This document shows, one piece after another, positions 23,448 through 31,863 of a stretch of 64,000 bases of DNA (position 1 is its first letter; every line of letters starts with the position of its first letter). Source of the DNA: Chryseobacterium indologenes (GTDB taxonomy: Bacteria; Bacteroidota; Bacteroidia; Flavobacteriales; Weeksellaceae); contig NZ_CP018786.1 of assembly GCF_002025665.1 (NCBI RefSeq), forward strand, positions 4,340,001 through 4,404,000. The letters are read 5' to 3'. The notes beneath the pieces were generated by a model, which worked only from the letters and a program-made list of their open reading frames with translations, was not told the origin of the DNA and did not search any database. A program made the translations under genes and the position numbers.

Positions 23448-24554
23448 TTATTTTGATGAACTTCCAGCAGGTTGCTGTTGGGTTACACAGTGAACCATTC
23501 CTCCGTTTTCATACAGATTTCTTACATCTATTCCTATTACTTTTCTATTTGGATACTGATCCTGAATAATTTTATTGGCAATGGTATCATTAGGATCTCC
23601 ATAGTTGGGAACCAATACCACTGTATTAGCTACGTAATAGTTTACATAAGACCCGCTTTCGTCAAGTTGTTTTCCGTAGGCTGTTTTCACTTTGTTTTTG
23701 GTAGCCGGCACGTAGACCTTCTTATATTCTTTTCCATTGACATTCGTTGCTGTATAAAGCGTATTGACATCTTTCTCAGAAAGTCCAAGCTCAAGAAGAT
23801 CGTTGTCTTTCATGGTAATCATGGTATTATGGTTGATAAATTTCATAAAACCATCAATGTGCATATCGGTAACATCTAACCCTGTTACTCCATCCAGCCA
23901 GATCACTTTTGAAACTCCGTAGTAAGTTTCAAACATTTCTTCGGCTTCTTCCTGCGTGATATCTTTATTTCTGGTAGCACCTTTTTTCTGACTGATAACT
24001 GAACTTTTACAAGCCATTAAAACTCCGTTTCCATCAGTTTCCACAGATCCTCCTTCATTCACCATTTCATCATTCAGATTGATCACTTTTATACCTAGAT
24101 CTGATCCAATCTTTTGTGGAATTTCATCACAGTTTCCAAAATCAAATTTTTCACCCCAGCCATTGAATCCCCAATCTTCAATGAGAACATTTCCTTTCTT
24201 ATCTTTTACGAAAATAGGTCCATTATCTCTGATCCATACATCATCGGTAGGATACACTTTGAAATCAACATTTTTCATTGGAACTTTGTTCTCTTCCAAA
24301 AGACGGGTAATTCTGTTTTTCTCTTCATTATTATAGGCAATTATGTGAACTTTCTCGCCGGACTGAAGGGCCTTTGTCATGTCTACCCATGTCTGTTCTA
24401 CCCTTTTACGGTAAGTCATTCCGTGTTGATAATGATGCGGCCATTGTAGCCATGTTCCTTCATGTTTTGAAGATTCTTCGGGAAAATAATAGTCTGTCTG
24501 TGCCATATTGAATATAAAGCTCAATACTAAAGTGAGTGTGAATAATTTTTTCAT
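23448..24554 (-). CDS. Secreted agmatine deiminase / PPAD-family amidinohydrolase
   Basis: A 368-residue guanidino-group-modifying enzyme of the Porphyromonas-type peptidylarginine deiminase/agmatine deiminase family. The catalytic set is visible: the acidic WIRDNGP motif, DMHIDGF with the His-Asp pair, and Cys356 in GGMVHCVTQQ; EGGSVETDGNG is also conserved. Unlike cytoplasmic AguA it begins with a signal peptide (MKKLFTLTLVLSFIFNMAQ), so it should act outside the cytoplasm, on agmatine or on peptide C-terminal arginines. It has no C-terminal T9SS domain; the tail ends QQQPAGSSSK. The frame extends upstream to 24575, but the signal peptide favours ATG 24554. Confidence 0.88.
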   Translation of the reverse strand: MKKLFTLTLVLSFIFNMAQTDYYFPEESSKHEGTWLQWPHHYQHGMTYRKRVEQTWVDMTKALQSGEKVHIIAYNNEEKNRITRLLEENKVPMKNVDFKVYPTDDVWIRDNGPIFVKDKKGNVLIEDWGFNGWGEKFDFGNCDEIPQKIGSDLGIKVINLNDEMVNEGGSVETDGNGVLMACKSSVISQKKGATRNKDITQEEAEEMFETYYGVSKVIWLDGVTGLDVTDMHIDGFMKFINHNTMITMKDNDLLELGLSEKDVNTLYTATNVNGKEYKKVYVPATKNKVKTAYGKQLDESGSYVNYYVANTVVLVPNYGDPNDTIANKIIQDQYPNRKVIGIDVRNLYENGGMVHCVTQQQPAGSSSK

Positions 24555-24575
24555 ATCATTAAAATTTCTTTTCAA

Positions 24576-24895
24576 TTAATACCTCCAAATTAGTAATGGC
24601 TGTGTAGAAATCCGTGACCAGGAAAAAAGAGTAATAAGATGAGGAGAAATATATTTTTCATTCTATTTGTTTTTTTTAGTTTTACACTACAACTTCATCA
24701 TTGTGTTGATTTACAGGTGCAAAATTACATCTCTCAAAAAAACAGATCTTGTCCTAAATTGACATTCTTTTCATACAGCGAAATAAATACGGGGATCCTA
24801 TTTCCTATTCTAATTTACTGAAAATAAAAACAAAAGAGGTGAAAACCGTATGATTTTCACCTCTTCGAAACCCCTCAGAATGAGTTGTTATATTC
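24576..24895. other. Intergenic stretch, no convincing gene
   Basis: About 320 bases. A 60-codon frame at 24639-24821 (+) starts with a hydrophobic stretch but has poor codon use and no ribosome site, so I leave it out. The only clear structure is the permease terminator at 24834-24865. Confidence 0.5.
24829..24865 (-). terminator. Terminator of the amino-acid permease gene
   Basis: AAGAGGTGAAA (24834-24844) pairs with TTTCACCTCTT (24855-24865). The minus-strand transcript then has UUUUG and further U. Confidence 0.8.
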
Positions 24896-26314
24896 TTATT
24901 TTGGTTTGTACAATTTATACATTACGAACAAAAAGCCAATCCATATTGGAATTAGGATCACCTGAATTTCCATTCCTGTAATGCTCATCAATCCTAAGAT
25001 CAGGATTAAGAATGCAATACAGATATAGTTGGATATCGGGTAAAATATAGACGGGAATTTGGATTGAACACCTTCTGCATTGATTGATTTTTTAAACTTC
25101 AAATGGGTGTAGCAAATCATCAGCCAGTTAATGATCAGTGTGGATACAACCAAAGCCATTAGGTATTCAAAAGCTTTTTCCGGCACTAATTTATTGATGA
25201 TAATACAGATCCCGGCAAAGCAAGAAGAAATAATAATTGCATTGGTAGGAACGGAGTTTTTGTTCAGTTTTTTCAGGAATTTCGGAGCATTTCCCTGTTG
25301 AGCTAATCCGAAAAGCATTCTGCTGTTACTGTAAACACTACTGTTGTATACAGACAAAGCAGCTGTTAAAACAATCAGGTTAAGAACATTTGCGATCAAT
25401 GTATTGAACTGAATTACTTTACCAAAAAGACTGAATTCAAGGCCATTCAGATTTTGAAATACCATTACAAACGGACTGGATCCTTCTGTAATATCTCTCC
25501 AGGGACTTAATGAAAATAAGATCACCAAAGCTCCTACATAGAAAATAAGGATTCTATAGATCACCTGGTTGGTTGCCTGTGGAATGGTTTTTTCCGGATT
25601 TTTTGCTTCTGCAGCTGTAATTCCGATAAGTTCAAGTCCCCCAAATGAGAACATGATCATCGCCATTGCCGCAAATAATCCTGAATATCCGTTTTCTGTT
25701 TTATTAAATAATCCTTTCGGGAAAAATCCACCGTCATTCCATAAATTCGTGATTGTTGCTTTTTCTCCTCCTGTACCACTTATTAAAAGGTATACTCCGA
25801 AAATAATCATGGCAATAATAGCGACTACCTTGATAATGGAAAACCAGAATTCTGTTTCTCCGTAAACCTTTACAGAAGCAAGGTTAAGTGCATTAATGAC
25901 TATAAAGAAGAATAAACTGGAAACCCAGAGTGGTATTTCCGGCCACCAAAAATGAATATAATGTCCGATAGCGGTAAGCTCCGCCATACTTACCAGAATA
26001 TAAAGAATCCAGTAGTTCCATCCGGAGGCAAATCCAGGGAAATTTCCCCAATATTTGTAGGCAAAGTAGCTAAAACTTCCCGAAACAGGTTCCTGAACTA
26101 CCATTTCACCCAGCTGACGCATAATAAAAAAGGCGATAATTCCTGCCAAAGCATAGCCTAAGATTACAGAGGGTCCTGCCAGTACCGCAGCAGGTCCGAT
26201 TCCCAGAAATAACCCTGTTCCTATGGCACCTCCAAGGGCAATTAATTGTATATGTCGGTTTGTTAATCCTCTAACTAAAGTCTCGTTTTGTCCTGTTTTA
26301 TTTTCGTTGCTCAT
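24896..26314 (-). CDS. Amino acid permease (APC superfamily, AAT type)
   Basis: A 472-residue inner-membrane transporter with about 12 helices, importing amino acids with protons. The first helix carries the family motif GGAIGTGLFLGIGPA and the second region has RQLGEMVVQEPVSGSF, both strongly conserved in the AroP/LysP/GabP/ProY group. Helix 6-7 contains FGGLELIGITAAEAKNPEKTIPQATNQV, the consensus of this family. Which amino acid is carried cannot be read from sequence. It is monocistronic. Confidence 0.92.
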   Translation of the reverse strand: MSNENKTGQNETLVRGLTNRHIQLIALGGAIGTGLFLGIGPAAVLAGPSVILGYALAGIIAFFIMRQLGEMVVQEPVSGSFSYFAYKYWGNFPGFASGWNYWILYILVSMAELTAIGHYIHFWWPEIPLWVSSLFFFIVINALNLASVKVYGETEFWFSIIKVVAIIAMIIFGVYLLISGTGGEKATITNLWNDGGFFPKGLFNKTENGYSGLFAAMAMIMFSFGGLELIGITAAEAKNPEKTIPQATNQVIYRILIFYVGALVILFSLSPWRDITEGSSPFVMVFQNLNGLEFSLFGKVIQFNTLIANVLNLIVLTAALSVYNSSVYSNSRMLFGLAQQGNAPKFLKKLNKNSVPTNAIIISSCFAGICIIINKLVPEKAFEYLMALVVSTLIINWLMICYTHLKFKKSINAEGVQSKFPSIFYPISNYICIAFLILILGLMSITGMEIQVILIPIWIGFLFVMYKLYKPK

Positions 26315-26408
26315 TGAATGAATTATTCGGTCGCTAAATATATAAAAACTTTTCAGAGAAATTCACATTCCATGGGGCAAATTGACAATTTGTAATTCAC
26401 AGGACAAG

Positions 26409-26439
26409 AAAAAACCTTAACAATTTGTCAAGGCTTTTT
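26409..26439 (-). terminator. Terminator of the VGLNTPNP protein gene
   Basis: A 31-base near-perfect hairpin: A5/T5 outer pairs, then a CCTT core and TGTCA/TAACA inner pairs, with a 3-base loop. It lies between the permease start and the next gene's stop; orientation fits the minus-strand gene upstream of it. Confidence 0.7.
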
Positions 26440-26503
26440 CCGCACATAAATAATAAAATCATTGATCTTCTGTTGAAAGAGCTTTTAAAGCATTATTGAG
26501 AAA

Positions 26504-27328
26504 TTAGTTTGTAGGTACAGCATAAATAATATTCTCGGAATAGTTACCTCCGAATCCCTGAAATAAACTTCCTGCTGATGGCGCACCTCCAATCACGTTA
26601 TTTCCGGCAATATATTTATACCTTTTTACTGCACCAGATGAGTTATTAACAATTAAACTTCCCTGAATGATAGAAAATCTTGTGAGTGAAGAAGATGTAG
26701 GCCCCTGAATAAGGCCGCTTACTAAAACAGGTGCTTCAAAAATATCTCCTGAAATATTCGCGGTATCTCCCGGATTAATATTAGGCTGATCTGAAAAGCT
26801 TGTCCTTATCCACATCCATTGATCACTGATTAATGCAGTTCCTGTAGGGATAATAAGTTGTTGTATTGTAACCAGCCATTTTCCCTGAGGCAGATCAATA
26901 TAAGAGCCCGTATACTGAAATGTTCCCGTGGAAGTGAAAGGGATATCAATACCCGTTCCATTTGTTCCTCTTACCACTGTAAGCCTTACAGGTTTCCATA
27001 GACCATTCCCGTTGACATCAGAAGTCAGCACATAATTTTCGTTTTGGGCTCCGTCTACAATCTTTATTCCCGACACCGGAACCGCTAATGTTCCTGCAGT
27101 TTTAATATCCAAACTCGTTGCCGGGTTATTATTCCCGATTCCTAAACGACCATCAGCAGTCATCACTACATCATCCGTCTGATTGGTAATACTAACAGGG
27201 CCGGAGGTTTCATTATTTTTTTTTCCGTCTAAATGAAACATTGCCTGGGGATTTGGAGTATTTAACCCAACTTGTGCAAACGCCACGTTTGCAAAAATCC
27301 CTAAAGTCATAACATACATCTTTTTCAT
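26504..27328 (-). CDS. Secreted protein of the VGLNTPNP (tail-fibre-like) type
   Basis: A 274-residue exported protein: a signal peptide ending NVAFAQ, then VGLNTPNPQAMFHLDG and RLGIGNNNPATSLDI. This start is very common in secreted Chryseobacterium proteins and resembles the start of trimeric tail-fibre or adhesin stalks. The remaining 170 residues are beta-rich with many Gly, Ser, Thr, possibly a C1q/TNF-like or jelly-roll head (FTSTGTFQYTGSYIDLPQGKW, IQGSLIVNN, YKYIAGNN). No T9SS domain is seen. Function unknown; it neighbours the sensor kinase pair but is separated by a 190-base gap. Confidence 0.75.
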   Translation of the reverse strand: MKKMYVMTLGIFANVAFAQVGLNTPNPQAMFHLDGKKNNETSGPVSITNQTDDVVMTADGRLGIGNNNPATSLDIKTAGTLAVPVSGIKIVDGAQNENYVLTSDVNGNGLWKPVRLTVVRGTNGTGIDIPFTSTGTFQYTGSYIDLPQGKWLVTIQQLIIPTGTALISDQWMWIRTSFSDQPNINPGDTANISGDIFEAPVLVSGLIQGPTSSSLTRFSIIQGSLIVNNSSGAVKRYKYIAGNNVIGGAPSAGSLFQGFGGNYSENIIYAVPTN

Positions 27329-27518
27329 TGAAATTGGTTTTAATTATTATTCGTAAAAAAGCAAAACAATTTTGTGAAATATTTTTCTGTTAACTTCATC
27401 TGGCAGACCGAAGTTAATGAGAGACTAACCTACCGCTAAAAACGGGTATTTAACGAACAGAAACTGTACGTATTTTTCCACAAAAGTGTAATGATATTAT
27501 GACTTTAAAGAAGTTGTA

Positions 27519-28133
27519 TTAATGAATTTCGCTATAGATTTCCAGCAATTCAACAAGATTGGTGATCTTTAATTTTTGATAAACCCTTCTTTTATAAGTT
27601 CCTACGGTAGATTCTTCGATATCAAGAGCATTAGCGATTTCAAGATTCCCATTTCCTTTTGCCAGAAGATTAAAAACCTGCAGTTCTCTCTCTGATAAAT
27701 TCTCAATGGCTTTTCGTTTTTTATTTCCTTTCAGCAATTCATTCAATATCTCCGGAGTGTAATACTGTCCATCTTTAAAGAGCGCCTCAACAGCTTTGAC
27801 AAAATTTTCGGGATCACTTTGCTTATTCAAAAAGCCATTTGCGCCCTCTTCAATGTATTGCAATGCAATATTTTCTTTGTAGGATGTAAATATTAAGATA
27901 AGTATATCTTCAGCAATTGCTTTGATCTCTTTCACCATTGATTTGAGAATACTTCCCGGAAGTTCAATATCAAGAATAACCAGATCATATTTTTCCGATT
28001 GTATTTTCTGTTTTACCTCATCATAGGTTTCTGCAAAATCGACCTCAAAATGGTTAAAATTTTTCTCCAGAACCATCGCGGTTCCAATTCTTACCACATG
28101 ATGATCATCTGCAATGAGTATTTTTTTCGTCAT
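27519..28133 (-). CDS. LuxR/NarL-family response regulator
   Basis: A 204-residue transcription regulator. Residues 1-120 are a receiver domain with the acidic pair at ADDHH, the phospho-acceptor Asp55 in VILDIELPG, Thr/Ser in IFTSY and Lys in FLNKQSD. Residues 140-204 are a NarL-type HTH (NLSERELQVFNLLAKGNG, IEESTVGTYKRRVYQKL). Its start overlaps the histidine kinase stop by 4 bases (ATGA), so the two are translationally coupled and surely partners. Targets unknown. Confidence 0.95.
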   Translation of the reverse strand: MTKKILIADDHHVVRIGTAMVLEKNFNHFEVDFAETYDEVKQKIQSEKYDLVILDIELPGSILKSMVKEIKAIAEDILILIFTSYKENIALQYIEEGANGFLNKQSDPENFVKAVEALFKDGQYYTPEILNELLKGNKKRKAIENLSERELQVFNLLAKGNGNLEIANALDIEESTVGTYKRRVYQKLKITNLVELLEIYSEIH

Positions 28134-31099
28134 ATTTTAATAAAGATTTTAATGGTGGTTCCTTTCGGAGTATTTTTATGAAAAGTCATTTCGGAATTAA
28201 TCTTCATGAGCAGCTGAACAACCATATGAAGACCTAACCCATAGTTTTTGAAAATCATATGTTCATCATTTTCTTTTTTCTTAAAGAGCCCCGAATAGTA
28301 AATTCTCTGTTCCTCAGACATTCCGTTCCCTGTATCTGAAATATTAATTTCCATATGGGACGCTGTGGAAACTGATGTGATGGTAATTTCTCCGTCTGAA
28401 GTATTTTTCACTGCATTATCTATAATATTGTGGAAAACTGCAAGGAGAATGTTTTTATTGAGCCGTGTTGTCAACTGGTGATCACAAAAGTTGTAGATAA
28501 ATGTATTTTTCTGCGCTGCAATTTCTTCAAACAGCAATCTTTTGGTTTCAATCAGATCATATACGGAATATTCTTCTTCCGCACTATTTTGTTGTTTGTA
28601 TAATTCTGTATATTCTTTAAGGCCTAACGTAAATTTATAGAGCTGTTCTGAGGTTTTATAAATGCTGTCAAAATATTTTTTCTGAGTCTTTGGATCATCA
28701 GATTGGTTGAGTTCCTGCGAAAGAAGAGCAATAAACTTTACGGGTGTAGTAATGTCATGACTGATACTTTCTACCAGTTTTTTCTGATAATCGGACTCAT
28801 TTTTAAGTTTGTTATTCGTTTCGAGAAGTTCTTTGTCTTTATGAACAAGGGTATTTTTCAGAACTTTATTTTTCAGTCTTAAAAAATTGGTCCTGATCTG
28901 TACAATCACCAAAACAATGAAAATAATAATCCCAGCGATCAGTATTTTAAAGATAAGTGTCTGATAAAAATAGGGTTCTACTTCTACAGGAATGGTTTTA
29001 TAAATAAACTTCCCTGTTTCAGAAGATAAAAACCGAACGAGAAGATTGTAGGTTCCCGGATCTATATTGGCCAGCCGGAATGTTTTATCATTTTTAATAT
29101 TTATCCATGAGCTGTCTTCATTGTCAAGCTTAGCCTGTAAATAAATATTTTCAAAATCGGAATAGTAAGGAACATCTATATAGATTTCTGCATTTTTATA
29201 CCCTCGTTCCAGAAAGAGTTTATCTTTCACCTGAATCATCTTTCCTTTTATCTTTGCTCTTTCCAGATGTATGTCTTCAAGCTGGGGATAATACGTTTTT
29301 ACATTTTCAGGATTAAAAAATACGAATCCCTCCATGGAAGGAAATACAAACTGTCCATCTTTCAGAATGTGGGCACAGGGATTTGCACTTCCGTTGAATT
29401 CATTATTTAACAGTCCCTGTTTTTTGGTGTATCGGTAATAAGTGAGGTCTCCTTTCGGATCTTTTATATATTGTAAAAGTATATTTTTATTGATTTTAAA
29501 CAATCCGTTATTGGATGAGATCCACAGGTTGGAATTCTTATCTTCCAACAGATAATGAGCATTCGCCAGGAAATCATTTTTATCAGACGGAACCCTGATT
29601 GCCTTTTGATCTTTTATTAAGTAAAGCCCTCTATTGTATGTGGTAAACCAGATACTTCCATCTTTTGTCCTTATAATTTGTTTTACCGGAAGACCTTTTC
29701 CGATAAGCTTCACCACTTTATTCGCGATAAGTGAATACACATATATTCCACCACTGCTTCCCAGATAGAGAAAGTTTTTATCATATCGGAGAACAGCATC
29801 TATATTATCTTTACAGGGAATAATTCTTTCAATTTCTTTAAAATTATCTTTCTTAAACAGATAAAGGTAAGACCCTTTTCCGCTCACAAGCGATGCCATA
29901 TAAAGCGCTCCACTTTTATACAGACCATCAAGTTCCTTATTTTTAAAAGAAATGGAATCATATTTTGTAAATCCACTGTTCTTATATCTGATGTAAATGG
30001 AATTATTTTCCCTGTAAACCAGATTTCCGGCATTATCTTCCAAAATATACCGTTTATCATAAGATTGGGGAGCAGGATATAGTCTTTCTGATCTATTCTG
30101 ATAGTATTTAATACCTTCTGATGTCAGAACAGAATTATCACCATAGGGTAATGCAGCATAGCAAACCTCATCCTGATAAGATAAGTCCTTTCTGGAAACC
30201 GAAAAATCGGATAAGCTTAGGATTTTAAGCCCATGAATAGAACTCCCGATGTATAACTTCCGGGCCGCTTCATCGTAAAACATAGCACCGGAAATATCTT
30301 TATCAATATCTTTATATTCCAGCAAATAAGTAAGCTTCAATTTTCCATCTGAAAATTCACTTCTGTATATTTTACCATGACTGATGATGAACACCTGTCC
30401 GGTAATCTGCTGCCAGTAAATTTTGGTTTCCGGATCAGTATAAACAGATGGTGCATTGATATAAGAATATTTTCCCTGATAGAGCTGAAGAATTTTTTTA
30501 TTCTCAGCATCAGCAACAAAAACGTAATCCCCATGAACAAACAATCGGTTTAATCTGCTTTGTGAAAATGTCAGATCAATTTCCGTACGCTTCTTATTCT
30601 TCTTTTCAATATAGATAATTCCATTCTTTTCAAAATAATAAGAACCCGTATTTAAATGGATGAAAAACGAATCTACAATCGAAACATACCGTACCGTGAA
30701 ATTATTTTTAAAAATTTGTTTGTATATTTTATTATCTGCCCTGTTTCCGGAACTCGATATCAGTCTGGAAGATATAATATGGGGACTTCTATGGGAAATC
30801 ATCAGAGCATCTTTCTCAGAAGCATTAAAAACAGCAATACTGTCTTTTTGGATGTTTCCGAAGAAATCACCAAAACTTAAGTTTTTAAGTTTAAAATTTT
30901 TGTACTCAACGAAATTACTTCCATCATACCGTACAATTCTGCCTTCCATAGAGAGCCATATAAAACCATACTTATCTTTTACAATGTCCTTGATGCTGTT
31001 TTGAGGCAAACCATTGTCCATGTTGTACCACTGGGTAGTATAGCTTTGCCCGTTGACACTTAGAAAAAACAGAAATGAAATAAAGTAAAGAAGCTTCAT
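28130..31099 (-). CDS. Two-component sensor histidine kinase with periplasmic propeller
   Basis: A 989-residue membrane sensor. A signal sequence ends near FLSVNGQ. The large extracytoplasmic part (about 20-720) holds two-component-regulator propeller repeats (DIVKDKYGFIWLSMEGRIVRYDG is one segment; RTKDGSIWFTTYNRGLYLI and DKNSNLWISSNNGLFKI are others) and a Y_Y_Y-like Ig domain before the single helix (ILIAGIIIFIVLVIVQ). In the cytoplasm, His781 lies in SISHDITTPVKF, and the ATPase has NIIDNAVKN, SDTGNGMS and GLGLHMV. There is no receiver domain of its own; the downstream response regulator supplies it. The signal is unknown. Confidence 0.95.
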   Translation of the reverse strand: MKLLYFISFLFFLSVNGQSYTTQWYNMDNGLPQNSIKDIVKDKYGFIWLSMEGRIVRYDGSNFVEYKNFKLKNLSFGDFFGNIQKDSIAVFNASEKDALMISHRSPHIISSRLISSSGNRADNKIYKQIFKNNFTVRYVSIVDSFFIHLNTGSYYFEKNGIIYIEKKNKKRTEIDLTFSQSRLNRLFVHGDYVFVADAENKKILQLYQGKYSYINAPSVYTDPETKIYWQQITGQVFIISHGKIYRSEFSDGKLKLTYLLEYKDIDKDISGAMFYDEAARKLYIGSSIHGLKILSLSDFSVSRKDLSYQDEVCYAALPYGDNSVLTSEGIKYYQNRSERLYPAPQSYDKRYILEDNAGNLVYRENNSIYIRYKNSGFTKYDSISFKNKELDGLYKSGALYMASLVSGKGSYLYLFKKDNFKEIERIIPCKDNIDAVLRYDKNFLYLGSSGGIYVYSLIANKVVKLIGKGLPVKQIIRTKDGSIWFTTYNRGLYLIKDQKAIRVPSDKNDFLANAHYLLEDKNSNLWISSNNGLFKINKNILLQYIKDPKGDLTYYRYTKKQGLLNNEFNGSANPCAHILKDGQFVFPSMEGFVFFNPENVKTYYPQLEDIHLERAKIKGKMIQVKDKLFLERGYKNAEIYIDVPYYSDFENIYLQAKLDNEDSSWINIKNDKTFRLANIDPGTYNLLVRFLSSETGKFIYKTIPVEVEPYFYQTLIFKILIAGIIIFIVLVIVQIRTNFLRLKNKVLKNTLVHKDKELLETNNKLKNESDYQKKLVESISHDITTPVKFIALLSQELNQSDDPKTQKKYFDSIYKTSEQLYKFTLGLKEYTELYKQQNSAEEEYSVYDLIETKRLLFEEIAAQKNTFIYNFCDHQLTTRLNKNILLAVFHNIIDNAVKNTSDGEITITSVSTASHMEINISDTGNGMSEEQRIYYSGLFKKKENDEHMIFKNYGLGLHMVVQLLMKINSEMTFHKNTPKGTTIKIFIKI

Positions 31100-31125
31100 T
31101 CAGTAGGACAGCCTTATATTTAAGA

Positions 31126-31133
31126 CAAATATA
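31126..31133 (-). promoter_or_regulatory. -7 element of the kinase-regulator operon
   Basis: Minus-strand TATATTTG (plus CAAATATA) fits TAnnTTTG and lies 27 bases ahead of the kinase ATG. No -33 TTG is seen. Confidence 0.5.
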
Positions 31134-31306
31134 TTATAGAAAATTAAATTTATTGTAAACATTTATCCACAATTATGTGAATTTTTTTCTACATAATTAG
31201 ATATGTATAATATATTCATTATAATAAATTTGAAAAACCAAACATTTGTTCCCTCATCAATGTCATGGTCATCAGGCATACTGAAAACACAGTCTTTTTT
31301 GTTCGC

Positions 31307-31341
31307 AAAAAAATGATCTCCTTCTGTCCAAGGAGATCATT
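31307..31341 (-). terminator. Terminator of the XRE gene at 31386
   Basis: AATGATCTCCTT (31312-31323) and AAGGAGATCATT (31330-31341) form a perfect 12-bp stem with a 6-base loop. A U-run follows on the minus strand. Confidence 0.85.
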
Positions 31342-31385
31342 CTTCTATGATAATTAAATGTAAGTAAAAGTGAAATTTTTATAGG

Positions 31386-31679
31386 CTATAAAAATTCTTT
31401 CGGAACAGAAATATTATTCTTTTTCATGTATTCCAAAAGGTTTTGATATTTATCTTCATATTCATTGTTTCCACACTTATGCGAAATACTACAGATGTCT
31501 GATGGTTTGATGTCTAAAATATCGGATATTTTAGTCAGTATCTCCAGATTGATCTTCACCTTGGAATTCTCAATATCGGAATACGCCTTTTGGGAAATCC
31601 CCATTTCAAAAGCCATATATTCCTGCGTAAGATCTCTGCTCCTACGTATTTTCCTGATATTTTGTCCACATACTTTCAT
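31386..31679 (-). CDS. XRE-family HTH regulator
   Basis: A 97-residue protein with a Cro/CI-type HTH at residues 5-62 (IRKIRRSRDLTQEYMAFEMG, QKAYSDIENSKVKI) and a short charged tail ending KKNNISVPKEFL. It stands alone, divergent from the cbb3 oxidase genes with about 180 bases between, so it could regulate itself or them; no operator is evident. This type is frequent as a single gene in flavobacteria. Confidence 0.85.
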   Translation of the reverse strand: MKVCGQNIRKIRRSRDLTQEYMAFEMGISQKAYSDIENSKVKINLEILTKISDILDIKPSDICSISHKCGNNEYEDKYQNLLEYMKKNNISVPKEFL

Positions 31680-31863
31680 CGTTTTTGTTTTAGTAGTTTT
31701 CGGTATATTTTAGAAGATTAGCTATTAGTCTCCAACAAAGTTAATAAATACCTTTGGCAAAACATTATACACGTTACATGATATTTATTTTCGACATAGA
31801 AAAGACTTAAAAATAGAACTTTTTTCAGAGAAAATATCACTTCGGTAAACACTATTGGAATTT

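Noticed and set aside
24639..24821. 60-codon forward frame with hydrophobic start
   Set aside because: No ribosome site, poor codon use, and the hydrophobic stretch comes from AT-rich DNA. It lies in a gap beside two terminators.
27519..31099. Hybrid two-component system in one protein
   Set aside because: The kinase has no receiver domain or C-terminal AraC domain; the regulator is a separate gene with a 4-base overlap.
31386..31679. XRE gene as the specific regulator of the cbb3 oxidase
   Set aside because: The genes are divergent and about 180 bases apart, but I see no repeated operator to support it.
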